Positions 35,127 to 45,031 of a stretch of DNA of 64,000 nucleotides are shown here, in pieces. The notes beneath the pieces are model-generated. The model did not search any database and was not told the origin of the DNA. It saw nothing but the letters and a program-made list of their open reading frames with translations. Both the position numbers and the translations under genes were made by a program. Origin of the DNA: CAVRXZ01 sp963773035 (GTDB lineage Bacteria; Acidobacteriota; Vicinamibacteria; Vicinamibacterales; CAVVIG01); contig CAVYZX010000005.1 in the NCBI GenBank assembly GCA_963773035.1, positions 1 to 64,000 on the forward strand, given 5' to 3'. How positions within the stretch are numbered: position 1 is the first letter of the stretch; every line of letters starts with the position of its first letter.

Positions 35127-36389
35127 TTAGCGGGCCAATAGCGCGAGGTCTATCACGTCGGCCATCTTCTTGTAGCCGGCGTTGTTCGGATGAAGGTTGT
35201 CGCCGCTCTGTAGGTCTGGCAGGAACTTCGACGGATGCTCGGGATCGCGTACCGCGGCGTCAAAGTCGATCACCGCGTCGAACATCTTACTGGACCGGAT
35301 CCAGGTGTTGACCGCTTGCCTCTTGGCTTCTCCAGCGGGAGAGAAATAGAGCGCTCCCTCGTACGGCAGCAGCGTACCGCCGATGACTTTCAGCCCATGA
35401 ATCCGGGCGCGCTCGACCAGTTGGCGCAGGCCGCCGATGATCTCGTCGGCCGACACATCATCGGCTGCCGGGTTGACGGCGTTGTCACCACGGCCCCGGC
35501 CAAAAAAGCCTGGCGGGATGTTTGGAAAGCCGATGTCGTTGATGCCCTCGAGGACGATCAACGTGCGCGCGCCAGGCTGCGCGAGGACGTCCGCATCGAA
35601 GCGTGCCAGCGCGCTGACACCGGCGCCGTCGTGGAGGACACGGTTGCCGCTGATTCCGAGATTAACGACGGCGGCCCTGGTGCGGCCGGCGGCGAGCAAT
35701 CGAGCAGCCAGGCCGCTCGGCCAGCTCCCATTTGTATCCGGGGTCGATGCCGCTCCGTCGGTGATCGAATCACCGAACGCGACAATCGCGGCGACACCAG
35801 TGGGGGCCAGGACGTCGATGCCGTCGACCCAATACCACGATCGCTGCGTGCTGGCGTTGATCAGATCGGCAGCGCCGATGAAGTTTCCGACTTCTGAGAC
35901 ATAGCTGGCATATGGGACGGTCCCGTGCACGGTCGTGAGCTCCGCCTTGCCTGCGACATAGACGGTGATCGCGACGTCGCTACGGTCGGGCAGCTCGAGA
36001 TCCACCGCATCCGTCACAGCGCGTGCACCAGGCGGAATCGTGAAGGACGGTTTCTCGCCAAACGTCAGGGCGCGATCCGTGCCCGGCACGATCGCTGACT
36101 TCTCCTTCCGAACCGCGATATGGACGCCGGTGAGCGTCAGGGGTTTCGTCCCATAGGTATTCGAGAATCGAACCCGGACGCGCCGGCCGCCGATGCTCGT
36201 TGGAACGACCATACGGATCGTCTGGTTCTCGACTTCGCGGAGCAGCTGCGTTCCAGGCAGCGCGAAACCGGACGCATGTGGCGCAGCAGCCCACGTCGCA
36301 ACCCAATGCTCGCGCCCGTTCTGCTGCGCGGCTGCGGGGAAGGCGACGGAAACGACTAGTAATAGAGCACCGATCGTCGGACGGCGCAT
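35127..36389 (-). CDS. Secreted SGNH/GDSL hydrolase
   Basis: A 420-residue exported esterase-type protein. ATG 36389 starts a signal peptide (MRRPTIGALLLVVSVAFPAA) and has GGAGG 5 bases upstream. Residues 25-190 form an N-terminal beta-rich domain (MVVPTSIGGRRVRVRFSNTY). The SGNH core follows: block I FGDSITDGAAS (nucleophile Ser), block II LGISGNRVL (Gly), block III GINDIG (Asn), and block V DNLHPNNAGY (Asp and His). All catalytic residues are present. Likely substrates are acetylated or acylated carbohydrates, since this two-domain layout resembles secreted rhamnogalacturonan-acetylesterase-like lipases. Confidence 0.9.
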   Translation of the reverse strand: MRRPTIGALLLVVSVAFPAAAQQNGREHWVATWAAAPHASGFALPGTQLLREVENQTIRMVVPTSIGGRRVRVRFSNTYGTKPLTLTGVHIAVRKEKSAIVPGTDRALTFGEKPSFTIPPGARAVTDAVDLELPDRSDVAITVYVAGKAELTTVHGTVPYASYVSEVGNFIGAADLINASTQRSWYWVDGIDVLAPTGVAAIVAFGDSITDGAASTPDTNGSWPSGLAARLLAAGRTRAAVVNLGISGNRVLHDGAGVSALARFDADVLAQPGARTLIVLEGINDIGFPNIPPGFFGRGRGDNAVNPAADDVSADEIIGGLRQLVERARIHGLKVIGGTLLPYEGALYFSPAGEAKRQAVNTWIRSSKMFDAVIDFDAAVRDPEHPSKFLPDLQSGDNLHPNNAGYKKMADVIDLALLAR

Positions 36390-36430
36390 AGATCCTCCAC
36401 GAGCCGAATTGTGTCGTGAGCGCTCACGCA

Positions 36431-36754
36431 TTACATCAGGGCCCTGACTCGCCAGTCCGAGGAATTCATCAGAGCCTGGTACTCGGCAGGAGGCATGGAC
36501 CGTCTCGAATATCGGCAGGCAATGACGAACGCGTTCTTGTCATGGTACCAATCGCTCCTGACCACCTGACATTCGAAGGTCTCGCCTGAGCTGATCGCCA
36601 TCATCAGCACATCACCGGGCTTCGGAATGGAGTCGAGCTCGATGTGCTTGGTGAACCTGACGTCGCTGTTGTTGATGGTCTCCAGCGCATTCGTGTCTTC
36701 ACGTCGGATGCGGAGAGAAGGAATTCTGAGGCTGATCTCGACAGTCTGTCGCAT
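36431..36754 (-). CDS. Small conserved-looking protein, unknown
   Basis: A 107-residue protein I do not recognise. It reads as a compact beta-rich domain (VEISLRIPSLRIRREDTNAL; PKPGDVLMMAISSGETFECQ; YHDKNAFVIACRYSRRSMPP) and ends SSDWRVRALM. The spacing of the central block is faintly PilZ-like but lacks the RxxxR and D/NxSxxG motifs. It lies 41 bases upstream of the SGNH hydrolase on the same strand and may be co-transcribed. Confidence 0.55.
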   Translation of the reverse strand: MRQTVEISLRIPSLRIRREDTNALETINNSDVRFTKHIELDSIPKPGDVLMMAISSGETFECQVVRSDWYHDKNAFVIACRYSRRSMPPAEYQALMNSSDWRVRALM

Positions 36755-36847
36755 GTGATTGTCAGGATAAAGGACCGGACCAGAACATCATGATGATTAT
36801 GCCCGCTTCCGCGCCCAAAGTGGAGCGACCGGCTACGCGATGCTACG

Positions 36848-38653
36848 ATGCCTCTGCGGATGCCGCTCGTCACGCTCGACCGCGTCTCGATGGCCTACGG
36901 CCATCTTCCACTCCTATACGAGGCCAGCCTTCGGATCGACTCGCGCGAGCGCGTCTGCGTAATCGGCCGGAACGGTACGGGTAAGTCTACACTCCTGCAG
37001 ATCGTCGGCGGCGACTTGTTGCCTCAGCAAGGCGACGTCCGGCACGAACCGGGTTTGCGCATCGGCCGACTGGCGCAAGATGCGCTGTCCGCCGATGAGC
37101 GTCGGGCCTTTGACGTAGTGGCTGAAGCGTACGGAGACGCGAGGGTCGACAGGTGGCGCGCCGAGCAACGTGTCGAGATGGCGCTCTCCAGGTTTCAGAT
37201 CTCCCCCGACGTCAGCATGAGCGCACTCTCGGGAGGCTGGCGGCGGCGTGTGCTGCTGGCGCGAGCACTGGTCACGGAACCGGATCTTCTCTTGCTCGAC
37301 GAGCCAACCAATCATCTCGATATCGAGACGATGCGGTGGCTCGAGGGATTTCTCGCGGACTACGAGGGCACCGTGCTCTTCGTCACGCACGACCGCGCGT
37401 TTCTTCAGGCAGTAGCGACCCGCATTGTCGAGCTGGATCGCGGCCGGCTCACGTCCTGGCCCGGCGACTACGCGACGTTCCTCCGGCGCAAAGAAGAATC
37501 TCTCGCCATCGAAGCCGCGCATCACGCCAAGTTCGATAAGCGGCTTGCCGAAGAGGAGGCGTGGCTGCGCCAGGGCATCAAGGCACGCCGGACGAGAAAT
37601 GAAGGGCGCGTGCGGGCGCTCCTGGCCATGCGGGAGGAACGCGCGGCACGGCGTTCGCCAATCGGATCCGTCCGTCTGCAGGCGGGAATCGGCGCCCGCA
37701 GCGGGCAGATGATCTTCGAGACCGATGGGATCGCCAAGTCGTTCGACGGCCGGCTGGTCATCGTGGATTTCCACACGCGGGTGATGCGAGGCGACCGCAT
37801 CGGCCTGATTGGACCGAATGGCTCGGGAAAAACGACCCTGCTCAGGATGCTTCTCGGCGAGCTCGAGCCCGACTCGGGAGAGATACGGTGCGGCGAGAAC
37901 GTGCAGATCGCCTATTACGACCAACAGCGAGAACAGCTCGATCCCGATCGCACAGTCTGGGAAACCGTCGCTGACGGTCATGACACGGTGACGATCAACG
38001 GGCGGAGCCAGCACGTCCACGGCTACTTGCATGATTTTCTCTTTCCGCGCGAGCGGGCGCTTTCTCCCGTGAAGGCGTTGTCTGGTGGCGAGCGCAATCG
38101 GCTCTTGCTGGCACGGCTGTTTGCCAGGCCGTTCAATGTGCTGGTCATGGACGAGCCGACCAACGACCTCGACATCGAGACGCTTGAATTGCTCGAGGAA
38201 CGGCTCGCCACCTGGCCAGGAACGTTGCTGTTGGTCAGCCACGACCGTGCATTCATCGATCATGTGGTCACGAGCACGCTCGTCTTCGAAGACGGGGGGC
38301 ACGTACAGGAGTACGTCGGCGGGTACGAGGACTGGCTGCGGCAACGCCGGCAGTCGGCTCCAGCGCAGGCACAACGAGTTGCCGCGGGGTCAGCCCGGGA
38401 AGTGACGAGCCACGCGAAGGATCCTCTCGCCCCGCGGAAGCTGTCCTACAAGGAGCAACGCGAGCTCGAGGAATTGCCCTCGCGGATCGACATGCTTGAA
38501 ACGGAGCAACGGCAGCTCCAATCGAGAGTGGCGTCAGCAGAATTTTACAAAGAGTCGGCCGCTGAAATCCATGAAGCTCTCTCGAGGCTCGATGAGCTCG
38601 AGACCCTGCTCCTCGCTGCGTACACACGGTGGGATGCGCTCGACTCGAGGTGA
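36848..38653 (+). CDS. ABC-F family ATPase (Uup-like)
   Basis: A 601-residue soluble protein with two ABC domains and no membrane helices. Walker A sites are GRNGTGKST and GPNGSGKTT. Signatures are LSGGWRRR and LSGGERNR. Walker B sites are LLLLDEPTNHLD and VLVMDEPTNDLD. The interdomain linker is rich in Lys, Arg and Glu (FDKRLAEEEAWLRQGIKARR). The C-terminus is a coiled coil (ELEELPSRIDMLETEQRQLQ), as in Uup. ABC-F proteins act on ribosomes; Uup is also linked to branched DNA. ATG 36848 or 36860 (MPLVTLDRVS) may be used. Confidence 0.92.
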   Translation: MPLRMPLVTLDRVSMAYGHLPLLYEASLRIDSRERVCVIGRNGTGKSTLLQIVGGDLLPQQGDVRHEPGLRIGRLAQDALSADERRAFDVVAEAYGDARVDRWRAEQRVEMALSRFQISPDVSMSALSGGWRRRVLLARALVTEPDLLLLDEPTNHLDIETMRWLEGFLADYEGTVLFVTHDRAFLQAVATRIVELDRGRLTSWPGDYATFLRRKEESLAIEAAHHAKFDKRLAEEEAWLRQGIKARRTRNEGRVRALLAMREERAARRSPIGSVRLQAGIGARSGQMIFETDGIAKSFDGRLVIVDFHTRVMRGDRIGLIGPNGSGKTTLLRMLLGELEPDSGEIRCGENVQIAYYDQQREQLDPDRTVWETVADGHDTVTINGRSQHVHGYLHDFLFPRERALSPVKALSGGERNRLLLARLFARPFNVLVMDEPTNDLDIETLELLEERLATWPGTLLLVSHDRAFIDHVVTSTLVFEDGGHVQEYVGGYEDWLRQRRQSAPAQAQRVAAGSAREVTSHAKDPLAPRKLSYKEQRELEELPSRIDMLETEQRQLQSRVASAEFYKESAAEIHEALSRLDELETLLLAAYTRWDALDSR

Positions 38654-38756
38654 GTGCCTGGACTTAAGCTACTCGAGGATCTGAACCGTTAGCAGACAGT
38701 GCCTCGCCGTCTTCGACAGCCTTACGAGTTAGAATCGCCGCATCCGCGTCGCCCTT

Positions 38757-40949
38757 TGGTCTCTTTTCATCGTCCTGGGGGTCGTTCCGATCACTGCCGC
38801 CGCCCAGTCGCAGCCGGACTCGCCGGAGCCGGTTGTAACTGTCCAGGCTGTACGTCTCACGACAGCCCTGAACATTGACGGCCAGCTCAGCGAAGAGATC
38901 TATTCGAGCGTTCGACCCAGATCTGAGTTCATCCAGCAGGAACCCGTCGAAGGTGTCGCAGCCACGGAGAGGACGGACGTGTGGGTCTTCTTCGACAAGG
39001 ACGCCCTGTTCCTCTCGTTCCGCTGCTGGGAGACGCGACCGGAGTTGCTCGTGGCCAATGAGATGAGGCGCGACAGCAACAACATCTTCTCGAACGATCA
39101 CGTCGCATTCTTCCTCGACACGTTCCACGACGGGCGCAACGGCATCGAAATCGCCATCAATGCGCTTGGCGGACGATGGGACGGCCAGATCACAGACGAG
39201 AGGATTTTCAATAGCGATTGGAATCCGGTTTCCGATATCCAAGTCGCGAAGTTCGAACAGGGCTGGAGCGTCGAGGTCGCGATTCCGTTCAAGTCGTTGC
39301 GCTATGCGACAGGCGATGCAGTGACCTGGGGATTCAATGTCCGACGGTTCAACAGGTGGAAGAACGAGACGTCGTTCATCACGCCCATCCCCCGTTCGCT
39401 GGGCCAGTTCGGCCTGTTTCATGCGTCGCTCGCCGCCGAGTTGACCGGGCTCGAGGTGCCCTCGTCACGGAATCTGGATCTGAAGCCATACGCGGTGGGG
39501 AGTCTCACGAGCGATCTCACGACCAATCCGCAGGTCTCGAACGATTTCGACGGCGCGGTCGGCCTGGATGCCAAGTACGGGCTGACACAGGGGATGAGCG
39601 CCGACTTCACCTACAACACCGACTTCGCACAGGTCGAGGCCGACAACCAGCAGATCAACCTGACACGATTCGCGCTGTTCTTTCCCGAGAAGCGGGAATT
39701 CTTCCTGGAAAACCAGGGGCTGTTCGGCTTCGGCGGTGTCTCGGTGGCGAACCCGTCCGGCGATACGCCGATCATCTTCTACAGCCGGCGCATCGGGCTC
39801 GAGCAGGGACACACCGTGCCTATTCAAGTGGGCGGCCGTGTGACCGGGCGGGCCGGGAGCTTCAGCCTCGGCGTGCTGAACATCCAGTCGAAGGAAGACC
39901 CGATTTTGCGATCGCCTGGCACGAACTTCACTGTCGCACGGATAAAGCAGGACATCCTCCGGCGGAGCAGCATCGGCCTGATCTACACCGGACGGAACCA
40001 CGCAGAGTTGCTTGGAGGCACCAACCAGGCCTACGGCGTCGATGGCACCTTCGCTTTCTTCACGGACCTGACCATCAACACGTATTGGGCACGGACTCAC
40101 ACGGAGGGGATTCCGTCCGACGCGTCGCGCGAAACCAGTTACAAAGGCGAAGTGGACTACGCGGGCGACCGCTATGGTGCCCACGCCGAGTACCTCTACA
40201 TCGGCGACCGATTCATTCCCGACATCGGCTTTCTGCGTCGCAGCGACATCATCCGGTCGTTCGGGCAGCTTCGATTCAGCCCCCGAATCCCTGGCAGCAA
40301 GACGATCCGCAAGTTGTTCTTCATAGGGTCGAACCTGTATGTGGAAACCACCGACGGCCGCCTCGACACCCGGGACTGGCGAGGCGAGTTCGACATCGAG
40401 TTCCAGAACAGTGACAAGTTCGTGGCCAGCTACGGCGGCACCTACGAATTCGTGCCGCGGCCGACTGAGATTGTTGGTCTGATCATCCCGACCGGACCGT
40501 ACGACTATGCATCGACGCTTGTCGGCTACACGTTCGGCCAGCAGCGCCGTCTGTCGGGCTCGATGTCGGTCCAGACCGGCGGCTTCTACGACGGCGACAA
40601 GACAAGCTTCAGTATCAGCCAGGGCCGGTTCAACGCGACGCCTCAGCTTTCGATCGAACCGACGTACCTGGGGAACTGGGTCCATCTCCCTCAGGGTTCA
40701 TCGGTTACCCATCTCGTCGGCTCGCGGATCACGTACACGATGTCGCCGACCATGTTCGTCAGCGCACTGCTGCAGTACAACACTGGGACCAGCACCGTAT
40801 CTTCGAACGTCCGCCTGCGCTGGGAATACCGCCCGGGCAGCGAGCTGTTCGTTGTCTACAACGATCAGCGGGATACGCTCTCGCCCGGCTTCCCCGAACT
40901 TCAGAATCGCGCATTCATCGTAAAGATCAATCGCCTGTTTCGATTCTGA
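38757..40949 (+). CDS. DUF5916-type outer-membrane protein with CBM9-like N-terminal domain
   Basis: A protein of about 730 residues. The frame is open from just after a TGA at 38682 and contains no ATG before 38979, yet the signal peptide lies in that stretch (LALFIVLGVVPITAAAQ). So a TTG start, at 38757 or 38700, is likely. GTG 38979 would remove the signal and half of the first domain. The N-terminal CBM9-like domain spans LNIDGQLSEEIYSS to DAVTWGFNVRRFNRW. The rest is a DUF5916 beta-barrel (DFTYNTDFAQVEADNQQINL; LFFPEKREFFLENQGLFGFG) ending KINRLFRF. It is probably an outer-membrane protein of unknown cargo. Confidence 0.85.
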   Translation, partial: WSLFIVLGVVPITAAAQSQPDSPEPVVTVQAVRLTTALNIDGQLSEEIYSSVRPRSEFIQQEPVEGVAATERTDVWVFFDKDALFLSFRCWETRPELLVANEMRRDSNNIFSNDHVAFFLDTFHDGRNGIEIAINALGGRWDGQITDERIFNSDWNPVSDIQVAKFEQGWSVEVAIPFKSLRYATGDAVTWGFNVRRFNRWKNETSFITPIPRSLGQFGLFHASLAAELTGLEVPSSRNLDLKPYAVGSLTSDLTTNPQVSNDFDGAVGLDAKYGLTQGMSADFTYNTDFAQVEADNQQINLTRFALFFPEKREFFLENQGLFGFGGVSVANPSGDTPIIFYSRRIGLEQGHTVPIQVGGRVTGRAGSFSLGVLNIQSKEDPILRSPGTNFTVARIKQDILRRSSIGLIYTGRNHAELLGGTNQAYGVDGTFAFFTDLTINTYWARTHTEGIPSDASRETSYKGEVDYAGDRYGAHAEYLYIGDRFIPDIGFLRRSDIIRSFGQLRFSPRIPGSKTIRKLFFIGSNLYVETTDGRLDTRDWRGEFDIEFQNSDKFVASYGGTYEFVPRPTEIVGLIIPTGPYDYASTLVGYTFGQQRRLSGSMSVQTGGFYDGDKTSFSISQGRFNATPQLSIEPTYLGNWVHLPQGSSVTHLVGSRITYTMSPTMFVSALLQYNTGTSTVSSNVRLRWEYRPGSELFVVYNDQRDTLSPGFPELQNRAFIVKINRLFRF

Positions 40950-41152
40950 TCGGGCCAAGGGGCGACACCCGTTGAGGCCGTCTCCGCTCGCATGACGTTG
41001 GCAGTGGAGATAATCGCGCAGCGACGCGAGACGAAACGGCGTACGGCGAGTCGATCAGCCTACGCACTTTCTGCGCCGCGAGGCATTCATCGCTCTGAAT
41101 TTCTGAACCAAGCCGACTGGCATCCGCCTCGCAATGACGATGCTAAGATGCC

Positions 41153-41719
41153 ATGGTCAAGAGATCCTCTGTGTCCGAGACCACACGCCTCATCACGGCT
41201 GAGGAGCTGGAGAAGTTTCCACAGGACGACTGCCGTTACGAATTGGTCGAAGGGCGGCTCATTCGCATGAGCCCCGTCGGGTACCGGCACGGCAAGATTG
41301 TCCTGCAGTTTGCCGCTCTCCTGGTTCGATACCTACAGGGCCGCAATGTCGGCACCGCCGTCACCGAAGTGGGATTCAAGCTCGCGTCGAACCCCGACAC
41401 GGTCCGGGCGCCTGACATCGCGGTCATTCGTCAGGAGCGGATTCCGAGCGTGGACCCGCGTGGGTTCTGGCAAGGTCCGCCGGACCTTGCTGTCGAAGTT
41501 CTGTCCCCCGAGGACAGGCCATCGGATTGCCTTGCGAAAGTTGATGAGTATCTGCTGAGTGGGGTGCCGCTCGTGCTCGTCGTCGATCCTGACATGAAGA
41601 CTGTTACGGCCTATCGCCGATCTGCTGCGCCGATCACACTGCGCAGTGGCGCGGACCTCCTCGACCTCGATGAAATCATCCCGGGCTTCCGCTGCACGTT
41701 GCGCGACATTTTCGGGTAG
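41153..41719 (+). CDS. Uma2-family (DUF820) PD-(D/E)XK nuclease-fold protein
   Basis: A 188-residue protein with the Uma2 plan: LITAEELEKFPQDDCRYELV, VEGRLIRMSPVG, PDIAVIRQER, DLAVEVLSPEDR and KVDEYLLSGVPLVLVVDP. The conserved Asp (PDIAV), Glu (VEVLSP) and Lys (LAKVDEYL) match the PD-(D/E)XK active site. The family is abundant in cyanobacteria and Acidobacteriota and has no clear function. It stands alone between the DUF5916 gene and the convergent kinase. Confidence 0.88.
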   Translation: MVKRSSVSETTRLITAEELEKFPQDDCRYELVEGRLIRMSPVGYRHGKIVLQFAALLVRYLQGRNVGTAVTEVGFKLASNPDTVRAPDIAVIRQERIPSVDPRGFWQGPPDLAVEVLSPEDRPSDCLAKVDEYLLSGVPLVLVVDPDMKTVTAYRRSAAPITLRSGADLLDLDEIIPGFRCTLRDIFG

Positions 41720-41778
41720 CAGCCCCGCGGTGAATATGCACACAGGCCGAGATCACACAAGCATCTGCCCACGGCCTG

Positions 41779-44530
41779 CTACTGTCCGCTCGCCGGCGCG
41801 AGGCGTCGCAGCTCCTCGAAGAAGTTGAAGATGAAGACAAGCTTGTCCTGTTTTGCCACGGTCTGCGCTTCAGGTGGCGTCGCCAGCGCGAAGCGATTGC
41901 CATCGGGGTGCAGGTCAAAGGGCCGCTGTCTCGGCCGGAACGTGAACGAGCCCGAAGACCAGACCCGCGGCTTGTCCGCACGGAACGAGGCGCCATCGAC
42001 GGTGTAGGAAGCCACCATGATTTTGTTCTGGCCGGGTGTGCCGTAATAGAGCTCGCGCCGCGTTCGAGACCACGTCGGGAACAAACCCCCGTCAGTCGAG
42101 ATCTGCCATTTGCCACCCGGGCCAGGGAAGGGTCGCACGTAGACCTCGGGCCGTCCCGACTCGGTCGAGAAATACGCCAGCCAACGACCGTCAGGAGAAA
42201 ACATCGGCTCCACTTCGTTGAATGGACCATTCAGGAAGACGGTCGGCTTTCCTGGCTTCCACCCTGACGTTTCGTCGCCCTCCATCGGCAGGATCATGAT
42301 GTCCTGATCGGTTTGTGGGCTTTGCTCCTGGAGCGCAAGATACTTGCCGCTCGGGTGCCATGAGCCAGCAAGCTGGTTGACCTTGCTTTCCGTGAGTCGT
42401 TCAGCGTCGCCCGTGCCATCGGCTCGCTGCCACCAGAGTTCCCCTATCCCCGCTGTGGCCCGTGTGAAGGCAATCCTCCGGCCATCGGGGGTCCAGACTG
42501 GTTTGATGTCAAAACCGGGGTCGAACGTCAGGCGCGTCAGCGTGTCGCGCGTCCATTCGTAAACCCATACGTCGGGAGATTCGGCGGTAGTAACGATGTC
42601 GATGGCCAAGCGGCTCCCGTCCGGAGAGAAGTGTGGGTTGCTCCAATTGGCAGCGGTCGACCGAAGCTGCGTCGACTTTCCGGCCTGATCCATCCACACG
42701 ATCGGCGCGGCGTTGCCGGCCGTCTGCCCCGATAAGTACACGATCGTTCCATTACCCGAGACCGCGAACTGGGCTCCTCCAGTGCCCGTGCTCGCATTCA
42801 CGCCTTCCAAGGCCGGCACCGGTTGTCCGGTCAGCTCTAGCCGATCGAGATTGAAGGGCGCAGCGAACATCGTGCCCCTGTGCATGTAGAGCAAGTGCCC
42901 GCTCGCAACGTATCTGCCGTAGTACCCGCCGCGCTGCACGATTTTCCGCGGGCCGCCCTGTAGTTGCTGGACCGCGATGTTCGCCTCGTCGAAGTTGGCT
43001 GCGTTCTTGTTGCTAGTAAACAGCACGCTCTTGCCGCCCGGTAGTATTTGCGGCCAGCGATGCAAAAGTTCGCCATCGGCGAGCGTGGTCAGAGGCTCGG
43101 CTTTGCCGCCGGCCGACGAGACGCGCAGCAGACTCGTACCCGGGTTTCCACTCGGTGCGAACGCGATGGTCCCGCCTTCCGCCCATGCGGCGCCACGGCC
43201 GGCCGGGGCATCGCACAACGTGACGGCCGCCCCGCCGGTGACCGAAATCTTCTTCAACTTGCCGCCGGCAAAAAATCCGATCAACTGGCCGTCGGGCGAG
43301 AAGAATGGGCTGCGCGCCTCGTCAGTTCCCGACAGACCGGTCGCCTGCAACTGATCGAGGCGGCGAAACGTACAGCTGCGATTCGGTGGCTCCGCTTTTC
43401 GCTGCGGCGAAGACCAACACCTTGCCGTCTGGCGACAGCGCGAGATTTGCGCCAGGAGCGCCTGGAAGTGCGAGCGACGTGTCCGCTCCCATTTCGCTGC
43501 TCAGTCGCACAGGCGTGGGCGCCGTCGCTGTCCGCCAGGGTGGCCACAACGCCAGCACACTTCCCAAGACTGCCAGCGTCGTGGCTGTCAGTCCCCATGG
43601 CAGCGCCCTGCGCCATCGGCCTTGGGTCAACACGTGCGATGACGTCGTGACAGCGGCAGTACTGGATGGCGCCGTCAGCGCCTCGTCGATTTCCAGACGG
43701 GCCGTGCCGATGTCGGGCAGACGTCGCTTGCGATTCTTTTCCAGGCAGCGCCGCAACAGCCGGTGGATTGACGGCGGCGTGTTCGCGGGCAGTGCATTCC
43801 AGTCGGACTCCTTCGTGATCACGAAGGCCAGCGTGTGCGAGATGGTTTCGCCCTCGAACAGGCGCTTCCCTGTCAGCATCTCCCACAGGACGACGCCGAA
43901 CGACCAGATGTCCGACCGCTTGTCAGCGGATTTGCCACTGGCTTGCTCGGGCGACATGTACGCGGCTGTGCCCAGGATGACGCCCGCGCGAGTGGCCGCG
44001 AGCGTCAGGGTCGGTGAGTGCGTCGCGTTGATCTCTTGCTCGCCCGAGCTTTGGACCGCGGCAGCGAGGCCGAAATCGAGGACCTTCACGGTGGCGTCAG
44101 GCGTGACCTTGATGTTCGCTGGTTTCAGATCGCGGTGGATCACGCCCTTTTCGTGCGCGGCTTCCAGCGCCTCGGCGATCTGGCGCGCGATCGGCCAAGC
44201 GTCGCCGGTGGCCAGTGGCCCGCGCGCAATCAGATCGGACAACGTCTCGCCGTCAACCAGTTCGAGGACGATCGCCGTCGTCCCATCGGCCTGTTCCAGG
44301 CCGTACACGGCAGCGATGTTGGGGTGATTCAGAGTGGCGAGGAGCTCGGCTTCGCGGTGGAAGCGAGCGAGCCTTTCCGGATCCGTCGCGAAGCTGTCAG
44401 GCAGGACTTTGATGGCGACATCACGCTTCAGTCGCGTGTCTTTTGCGCGATAGACTTCGCCCATTCCGCCCGCGCCGATGGCGCTCAGGATCTCATAAGG
44501 ACCAAGACACGTGCCGGCGCTCAACGGCAT
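41779..44530 (-). pseudogene. Serine/threonine kinase-WD40/TolB gene broken by a one-base frameshift
   Basis: Residues 1-387 are read from ATG 44530 and hold a complete kinase domain (IGAGGMGEVYRAKD; HRDLKPANIKV; DFGLAA; GTAAYMSPEQASGKSADKRS), one membrane helix (LPWGLTATTLAVLGSVLALW) and the first blade (LSPDGKVLVFAAAKSGATES). After QLYV the frame runs into junk and stops. Removing one A from the AAA at 43366-43368 restores QLYVRRLDQLQATGLSGT and joins it to the 523-residue propeller frame (41779-43350; HFSPDGSRLAID, FSPDGRWLAYFST). The total length is 3n+1, which fits a single inserted base. The repaired protein would have 916 residues, like the intact kinase at 17152. Confidence 0.88.
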
Positions 44531-44660
44531 CGGCTGCTCTGGAATGGGCTCAGGGTAAACATTCTTTCACTGGCGGCGGGGCCCCCACCCCCGCCGCGAC
44601 CTGACGCTGATGCCTCACCTCGGATTCGCGTGTCCTCGGTTCGGCATGGCCGCAGGCGCT

Positions 44661-44738
44661 CATTCCGCCAGCGCCGATGGCGCTCAGGATCTCATAGGGA
44701 CCAAGACACGTGCCGGCGCTCAACGCCATGGACCGCTC
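44661..44738 (-). pseudogene. Truncated duplicate of the kinase N-terminus
   Basis: From ATG 44729 the reverse strand reads MALSAGTCLGPYEILSAIGA then GGM, nearly identical to the start of the adjacent kinase (MPLSAGTCLGPYEILSAIGA). The DNA matches the segment at 44462-44538 almost base for base, at a constant offset of 199. Similarity ends abruptly after the glycine loop, where the real gene continues GEVYRAKD. It is a leftover of a second kinase gene, probably lost by recombination between tandem copies. Part of the 44531-45031 gap. Confidence 0.85.
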
Positions 44739-44831
44739 TGCGGCGACATCCTACCTCATGTCGCTTTTTGCCGTGGACGAATCACGGGTTGCCGGCGGTT
44801 CCGGGACTCAGTGCGCAGATTTTCCCATGGA

Positions 44832-45031
44832 GACAGAGTCGCTTGGTGGAAAGAGATGATAGTGGAGTACTTGCCCTCGGTCCTGAGGCCGGCTGAGAGC
44901 GCCGCGCTCGCGGATCGGATCGAGCTGCACTTCGAGCGTCAATGGGTTTGGGCTTTGGGCGCTGGAGATCGTCGGCGTTCCGTTTGCGGGATTCGTCGGT
45001 CTGGCGGCATGGCCGCGAGTTTCCGGCTCGA
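44832..45031 (+). pseudogene. GNAT acetyltransferase remnant (N-terminal part, frameshifted)
   Basis: In one frame the strand reads VEYLPSVLRPAESAALADRI then ELHFERQW. After a frame change near 44945 it reads FGLWALEIVGVPFAGFVGLA then AWPRVSGS. Joined, these match the N-terminal half of GNAT acetyltransferases (...MEYLPxxLTRAESDALxDRIExHF...GLWALEVxGxxxFIGFVGLA). The C-terminal half with the acetyl-CoA site is missing: the 3' end of the next gene follows. No start codon with a good ribosome site is seen. It is a decayed fragment. Confidence 0.65.

Noticed and set aside
36914..38374. A reverse-strand open frame of about 486 codons opposite the ABC-F gene
   Set aside because: The + strand carries both Walker sites and both signatures; the antisense frame has no motifs.
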